From JAEUJM01 sp964635055 (GTDB lineage: Bacteria; Actinomycetota; Acidimicrobiia; Acidimicrobiales; DATDAH01), in the NCBI GenBank assembly GCA_964635055.1, contig CAZWMT010000013.1, positions 62,001-126,000 of the forward strand: a stretch of 64,000 nucleotides of DNA. The letters are read 5' to 3'. Shown in pieces: positions 60,534 through 64,000 of the stretch; positions within the stretch are counted from its first letter, which is position 1, and the number at the start of each line of letters is the position of its first letter. A program made the translations under genes and the position numbers. The notes under the pieces are model-generated. The model made no database searches. It saw nothing but the letters and a program-made list of their open reading frames with translations, and was not told the DNA's origin.

Positions 60534-61667
60534 TCAGGCGGTAGCGGTAGCGGTCGCCGCCGCGGCGTTGCGCATCTTGGTGGTGCGGTGCTCGGGGTCC
60601 TTGTCGAACTGGGGCAACACCTCTTTGGCGAACAGCTCGATCGAGCCCTGCACGATCTCGAGGGGGATCATGTTGACGCCGAACACGAGTTGGTCGGCAC
60701 CCGTGTCGACGAAGGACTGGACGCCGCGGGCGCACTCCTCGGGCGTGCCCGCCGGCAACATGGCGGCGTCGATGCCGGCGTCGAGCAACTCGGGCGAGAG
60801 GTCGGGCAGCACCTCGGGCCACGGGGGGACGCCCGGCGGCCGCGGGAACGTGTCGAGGTAGCGGTAGACGTTGCTCTGGAAGTAGCCCCCGCCGCTGTTG
60901 CGGAACCAGTGGCGGGCCTCCTGGCCGTCCTCCATGCACAGCATGGTGCTGACCAGGGTGACGTTGTCGTTGACGTACTCGCCGACGGGGTCGGCGTCCT
61001 GGATCGCCTCCTTGTAGGCCTCGACCATAGGCTTCAGCGCCGACGGCTCGCGGAAGGTGAAGCCCAGCGCCCCGAGGCCCAGCCGGCCGGCCTTGGCGAA
61101 GGTCTCGGGGCTGCCGCAGGCCACCCACATCGGCGGGTGGGGTGCCTTCCACGGCTTGGGCAGCACGTTGCGCTCGGGCATCGAGAAGAAGCGGCCGTCG
61201 AACGAGTACGAGTCCTGCGCCCACATCTTCTTGAACTCGGGCATCACCTCGTCCCACATCTCGCGCGTCAGCTCAGGGTCCGTGATGCCGAAGCCGGCCT
61301 GCTCGGTGGTGGACGAACCGCGCCCGGTGCCGAATTCGAAGCGGCCGTCGCTGAGGTGGTCGAGCATGGCCACCCGCTCGGCGATGCGCGCCGGGTGGTT
61401 GACCGGCGGGGTGACGTTGAAGATGCCCGACCCGAGGTGGATGTAGTCGGTGACCGCGGCCATGTAGCCCAGCCATGACTCGCTGGCCGACAGGTGGGAG
61501 TACTCGTCGAGGAAGTGGTGCTCGCTGGCCCAGACGTACTTGAACCCGTTGCGGTCAGCGGTCTTCACCAACTCGATCTCGTAGAGCAGGCGGTTGTGCT
61601 CCGCGTGCGGGTCCTGCTCCCGGTAGTACTTCGGCACGTGGGTCTGGGTGAAGAGTCCGAACTCCAT
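60534..61667 (-). CDS. LLM-class flavin/F420 oxidoreductase under a KstR-type box (377 aa)
   Basis: Long-form luciferase-like enzyme: MEFGLFTQTHVPKYYREQD, FKYVWASEHHFLDEYSHLSASE, LSDGRFEFGTGRGSSTTEQAGFG, PKPWKAPHPPMWVACGSPETFAKAGRLG. Related to the protein at 37776-38945. A perfect KstR-consensus box ends 9 bp upstream of the ATG, and TACATT lies 7 nt before the ATG, giving a leaderless promoter whose -10 overlaps the operator. The Ala/Thr-rich C-terminus is probably disordered. Proposed role: oxidation or Baeyer-Villiger-type step on a steroid-like intermediate. Confidence 0.87.
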   Translation of the reverse strand: MEFGLFTQTHVPKYYREQDPHAEHNRLLYEIELVKTADRNGFKYVWASEHHFLDEYSHLSASESWLGYMAAVTDYIHLGSGIFNVTPPVNHPARIAERVAMLDHLSDGRFEFGTGRGSSTTEQAGFGITDPELTREMWDEVMPEFKKMWAQDSYSFDGRFFSMPERNVLPKPWKAPHPPMWVACGSPETFAKAGRLGLGALGFTFREPSALKPMVEAYKEAIQDADPVGEYVNDNVTLVSTMLCMEDGQEARHWFRNSGGGYFQSNVYRYLDTFPRPPGVPPWPEVLPDLSPELLDAGIDAAMLPAGTPEECARGVQSFVDTGADQLVFGVNMIPLEIVQGSIELFAKEVLPQFDKDPEHRTTKMRNAAAATATATA

Positions 61668-61676
61668 GGCCGAAAA

Positions 61677-61690
61677 TGTAACAGGTTCTA
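61677..61690. promoter_or_regulatory. KstR-consensus operator upstream of the LLM gene
   Basis: TGTAACAGGTTCTA fits TnnAACnnGTTnnA at every fixed position. On the minus strand TACATT at the inner edge can serve as the -10 hexamer with 7 nt to the ATG, so bound repressor would block RNA polymerase directly. Confidence 0.8.
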
Positions 61691-61696
61691 GTTCAC

Positions 61697-61710
61697 TGGA
61701 CAGCTGTCCA
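61697..61710. promoter_or_regulatory. 14-bp perfect palindrome TGGACAGCTGTCCA next to the KstR box
   Basis: It lies 6 bp from the KstR-type box and 20 bp from the stop of the upstream SDR gene. It could be a second operator or a short terminator stem. Confidence 0.45.
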
Positions 61711-61730
61711 GGCTGGGGCGGAGCGGCCCC

Positions 61731-62540
61731 TCAGATGGGCATGGCGGCGCCGCCGTTGGGGCGCACGATCTGGCCGGTCATGAACGACGACGCGTCCGAC
61801 GCCAGGTACACGACCGCCCAGGCGATGTCGTCGGGCTCACCCACGCGCCGCAGCGGCACGCCCCTGCTCATCCGCTTCTCCACCTCGGCCTTCAGGTCGG
61901 GGTCGACCTCGCCCTCGGCGTTGGTGAAGTTGCGGGTGGTCATCTCGGTGATGATGAACCCGGGCGCCACCGCGTTGACCCGCACCCCGGCCGGGCCGAC
62001 CTCGTGCGCCAGCACCCGGGTGAGCTGGGCCAGCGCCGCCTTGGTCATGCCGTAGCCGGCCAGGTTCGGCGCCGGTGCGTCGATGGCCGCGGAGACCATG
62101 TTGATGATGCTCCCCGAGCCCTGCTCGACCATGTGGCGGGCCGCGGCCTGGCAGCCGAAGAACGGGCCCTTCAGGTTCACGGCCATGATGCGGTCGAACT
62201 CGTCCTCGCTGATGGCCGAGACCGGGTTCGTGATGATGATGCCGGCGATGTTGGCCATGATGTCGAGGCGGCCGTGGCGCTCGACCGCACCGTCGACCAG
62301 CTCGTCGACCGCCTCACGATCGGTCACGTCCGCCCTGACGGCGTCGGCGATCTCGCCGCGGTGGCGGATGGCGGCCCGCGTCGCCTCGGCCCCGTCCCCG
62401 TCGAGGTCGGCGCACACGACACTCGCGCCGGCCTCGGCCAGGCGCATCGCGCTGGCGCGGCCGATGCCGCTGCCGGCGCCGGTGACGACGGCGACCCGCC
62501 CGGTGAGGTCGTGGGCGGCGGCGAGCTTCTCGGCCGTCAT
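61731..62540 (-). CDS. Short-chain dehydrogenase/reductase (269 aa)
   Basis: SDR with TGAGSGIG (20-27), CADLDGDG after beta-2 (NAD type), NIAGIIITNP, Tyr163 and Lys167 (YGMTK). C-terminus ends PNGGAAMPI. Its start shares one base with the stop of the SDR upstream (TGATG). The YGMTK variant is common among acyl-CoA- and steroid-active SDRs. Upstream of the KstR-boxed LLM gene on the same strand, so readthrough is possible. Confidence 0.88.
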   Translation of the reverse strand: MTAEKLAAAHDLTGRVAVVTGAGSGIGRASAMRLAEAGASVVCADLDGDGAEATRAAIRHRGEIADAVRADVTDREAVDELVDGAVERHGRLDIMANIAGIIITNPVSAISEDEFDRIMAVNLKGPFFGCQAAARHMVEQGSGSIINMVSAAIDAPAPNLAGYGMTKAALAQLTRVLAHEVGPAGVRVNAVAPGFIITEMTTRNFTNAEGEVDPDLKAEVEKRMSRGVPLRRVGEPDDIAWAVVYLASDASSFMTGQIVRPNGGAAMPI

Positions 62541-63340
62541 CAGAAGTCCATCGGGTAGGGGAACTTCACCCCGACGCCGCCGTCGACCACCAGGGTCTGA
62601 CCGTTGACGTAGCCGGCGAGATCCGACGACAGGAACAGCAGCGCCGAGGCGATGTCCTCGGGCAGGGCCACCCGTCGCAGCGGCGTGTTCTCGATGTTCT
62701 TCTGGCGGCCCTCCTCGCCGACGTAGGCCGACACGCGGGGCGTCCACACCATGCCCGGGGCGACGGCGTTGATGCGCAGGTTCTTGGGGCCCAGCTCGAC
62801 GGCGCCGGACCGGACGAGCGACATCAGGCCGGCCTTGGCCACCCCGTAGGCCGCGTGCAGCGGCGCCGAGCTGATGCCCGACACCGACGCCACGAAGGTC
62901 ATCACGCCGCCGCCGGTCTCGGCCATGCACCTCCCACCCACCTGCAGGGCGAGGTAGGCGTGGCGCAGCACGATGTTCTGGTGCCACTCCCACAGGTCGT
63001 CGTCGATGTCGAGCAGGCCCATGTACTGGGCCATGCCGATGATGTCGACGAAGCCGTCGACCTTGCCGCCGAAGGTGTCCTTCGACTCGGCGAAGAGGCG
63101 CTCGACGTCTTCGCGCTTGGTGGCGTCGCCCGACCACGGGGTGCCGTCCACCTCGGCGGCGATGTCGGCGGCCAGATCGGGGTCGAGGTCGACCGTGACC
63201 AGGTTGGCCCCCACCGACGCCAGCGCGTGGCTGGCCTGGCGGCCGATGCCCTGGCCGGCGCCGAGGACGATGAAGCCCTTGCCGTCGAGCCGCAGTCGGG
63301 AGGGGTAGTCGGGGACCTCGGTGTCGTCGGTGCGCGTCAT
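62540..63340 (-). CDS. Short-chain dehydrogenase/reductase (266 aa)
   Basis: First of a coupled SDR pair. The cofactor motif is LGAGQGIG (26-33), lacking the usual Thr. DLDPD after beta-2 suggests NAD. The catalytic segment is VASVSGI with YGVAKAG. MAQYMGLLDIDDDLWEW replaces the usual NNAG-helix sequence, which marks it as a diverged member. C-terminus ends VDGGVGVKFPYPMDF. It diverges from the DNA alkylation repair gene with a gap of 24 bp. Confidence 0.87.
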   Translation of the reverse strand: MTRTDDTEVPDYPSRLRLDGKGFIVLGAGQGIGRQASHALASVGANLVTVDLDPDLAADIAAEVDGTPWSGDATKREDVERLFAESKDTFGGKVDGFVDIIGMAQYMGLLDIDDDLWEWHQNIVLRHAYLALQVGGRCMAETGGGVMTFVASVSGISSAPLHAAYGVAKAGLMSLVRSGAVELGPKNLRINAVAPGMVWTPRVSAYVGEEGRQKNIENTPLRRVALPEDIASALLFLSSDLAGYVNGQTLVVDGGVGVKFPYPMDF

Positions 63341-63364
63341 GGCCCGGGATAGTAGGACGAGGGG

Positions 63365-64000
63365 GTGAGCGCGACGCACTTGGCCCCCTCGACGGCGCGA
63401 CACGACGCCGTCGAGGGAGGCACCGGCCGAGCGCGAGCCGGCCGTGCCTCGCCGCTCCCAGCGCCGCCGACCGCCCTCGCCACCGGCGTGGTCGAACGGC
63501 TGGTCGGAGCCTTCCAGCCCGCTGCCGACCCGGATCGCGCCCCGGCGATGGCCGCGTACATGAAGGGCCGGTTCGAGTTCCTGGGGATCACCGCACCCGA
63601 GCGCCGCGCCCTGGCGAAGGCGGCGCTGGCCGGGCTGGCGGCGCCCACCGAGGACGACGTCGCCGCGGTGGCGCTGGCGTGTTGGGCCCTCGACGCCCGC
63701 GAGTACCAGTACGCCGCCGCCGACTACTGCGTGCGCCACGTGCGACGCTGCTCGCCGGCGTTCCTGCCCGTGGCCCAGCACCTGATCACCACCAAGTCCT
63801 GGTGGGACACGGTCGACGTCCTGGCCGCCCGGGTGGTCGGACCGCTCGTCGCCGCCACGCCGGCGCTCCGGGCCGACATGGACCGCTGGCTCGTGTCGGA
63901 CGATCGGTGGCTGGCCCGGTCGGCCCTCCTGCATCAGCTGGGCTACAAGGACGCCACCGACGCCGACTGGCTGTTCGCCGCGTGCCTCCGGCGCGCCGCC
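63365..64000 (+). CDS. DNA alkylation repair enzyme, AlkD-like (cut by window edge)
   Basis: Starts at GTG and runs open to the right edge (212 codons), so the C-terminus is missing. A 45-residue leader is followed by HEAT-like helices: MAAYMKGRFEFLGITAPERRALAKAAL, ALDAREYQYAAADYCVRHVRR, LITTKSWWDTVDVLAARVVGPL. The ITTKSWWDTVD segment with paired Trp residues and Asp is the signature of the AlkC/AlkD glycosylase family, which removes bulky alkylated bases by non-flipping recognition. It could instead start at a later GTG at ATGVVERLV. Confidence 0.88.
   Translation, partial: MSATHLAPSTARHDAVEGGTGRARAGRASPLPAPPTALATGVVERLVGAFQPAADPDRAPAMAAYMKGRFEFLGITAPERRALAKAALAGLAAPTEDDVAAVALACWALDAREYQYAAADYCVRHVRRCSPAFLPVAQHLITTKSWWDTVDVLAARVVGPLVAATPALRADMDRWLVSDDRWLARSALLHQLGYKDATDADWLFAACLRRAA

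Overview
The window is very GC-rich, gene-dense DNA from an actinobacterium. An Acidimicrobiia-like lineage is my best guess, but it is inferred from gene content only and no rRNA or marker gene is present. The inference rests on frequent GTG starts, 1-4 bp start/stop overlaps, five luciferase-like F420-type oxidoreductases, a mycothiol-type DinB enzyme, a KstR-like regulator, eight acyl-CoA dehydrogenases and nine short-chain dehydrogenases. There are no tRNAs, rRNAs, CRISPR arrays, transposases or phage genes, and no gene-free stretch longer than about 300 bases.

Layout. 1-3.8 kb: a minus-strand catabolic operon (two SDRs, amidohydrolase, 3Fe-4S ferredoxin, acyl-CoA dehydrogenase cut by the left edge). 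3.8-7.4 kb: sugar kinase, cyclase-family hydrolase and an SDR, all minus strand. 7.5-13.7 kb: plus-strand superoxide dismutase, enoyl-CoA hydratase, MenC/NAAAR-type enolase-superfamily enzyme, acetyltransferase and two translationally coupled secreted proteins built from neocarzinostatin-like repeats. 13.7-21.0 kb: a seven-gene minus-strand operon that matches the mycobacterial igr steroid side-chain operon in content (Hsd4A-like SDR, extra acyl-CoA dehydrogenase, FadE29/ChsE2-like, ChsH2-like MaoC-DUF35, FadE28/ChsE1-like, ChsH1-like MaoC, Ltp2-like aldolase). 21-29 kb: two SGNH-like secreted proteins, a DinB enzyme, a KstR-like TetR regulator, ArsC-like protein, esterase, an NHL/RTX secreted protein and an L,D-transpeptidase. 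29-32.5 kb: a luciferase-like enzyme and a FadE26/FadE27 (ChsE4/ChsE5)-like pair. 32.6-37.5 kb: a Ser/Thr kinase, a LysE exporter and two paralogous M50 membrane proteases with long soluble tails. 37.7-49.2 kb: luciferase-like enzyme, SGNH hydrolase, IclR regulator, SnoaL-like protein, hydrolase, SDR, Dyp peroxidase, a toxin-antitoxin pair, another acyl-CoA dehydrogenase pair and a polytopic glycosyltransferase. 49.4-53.9 kb: a FadD3-like ligase operon. 53.9-64 kb: esterase, RCC1-propeller protein, toxin remnant, SDRs, luciferase-like enzymes, small unknown proteins and an AlkD-like protein cut by the right edge.

How it fits together. The central theme is CoA-dependent degradation of a polycyclic, steroid-like substrate. 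A KstR-like repressor is encoded in the window, and six 14-bp sites match or nearly match the KstR operator TnnAACnnGTTnnA. They lie upstream of the igr-like operon, the FadE26/27-like pair, two luciferase-like oxidoreductases, the SDR/SOD divergent region and the regulator itself. A second operator type, CTGACnnnnnGTCAG, precedes the FadD3-like ligase operon and another acyl-CoA dehydrogenase pair, so a second regulon is probably interleaved with the first. Several intergenic repeat families, palindromic or tandem, are also present and look like REP-type elements.
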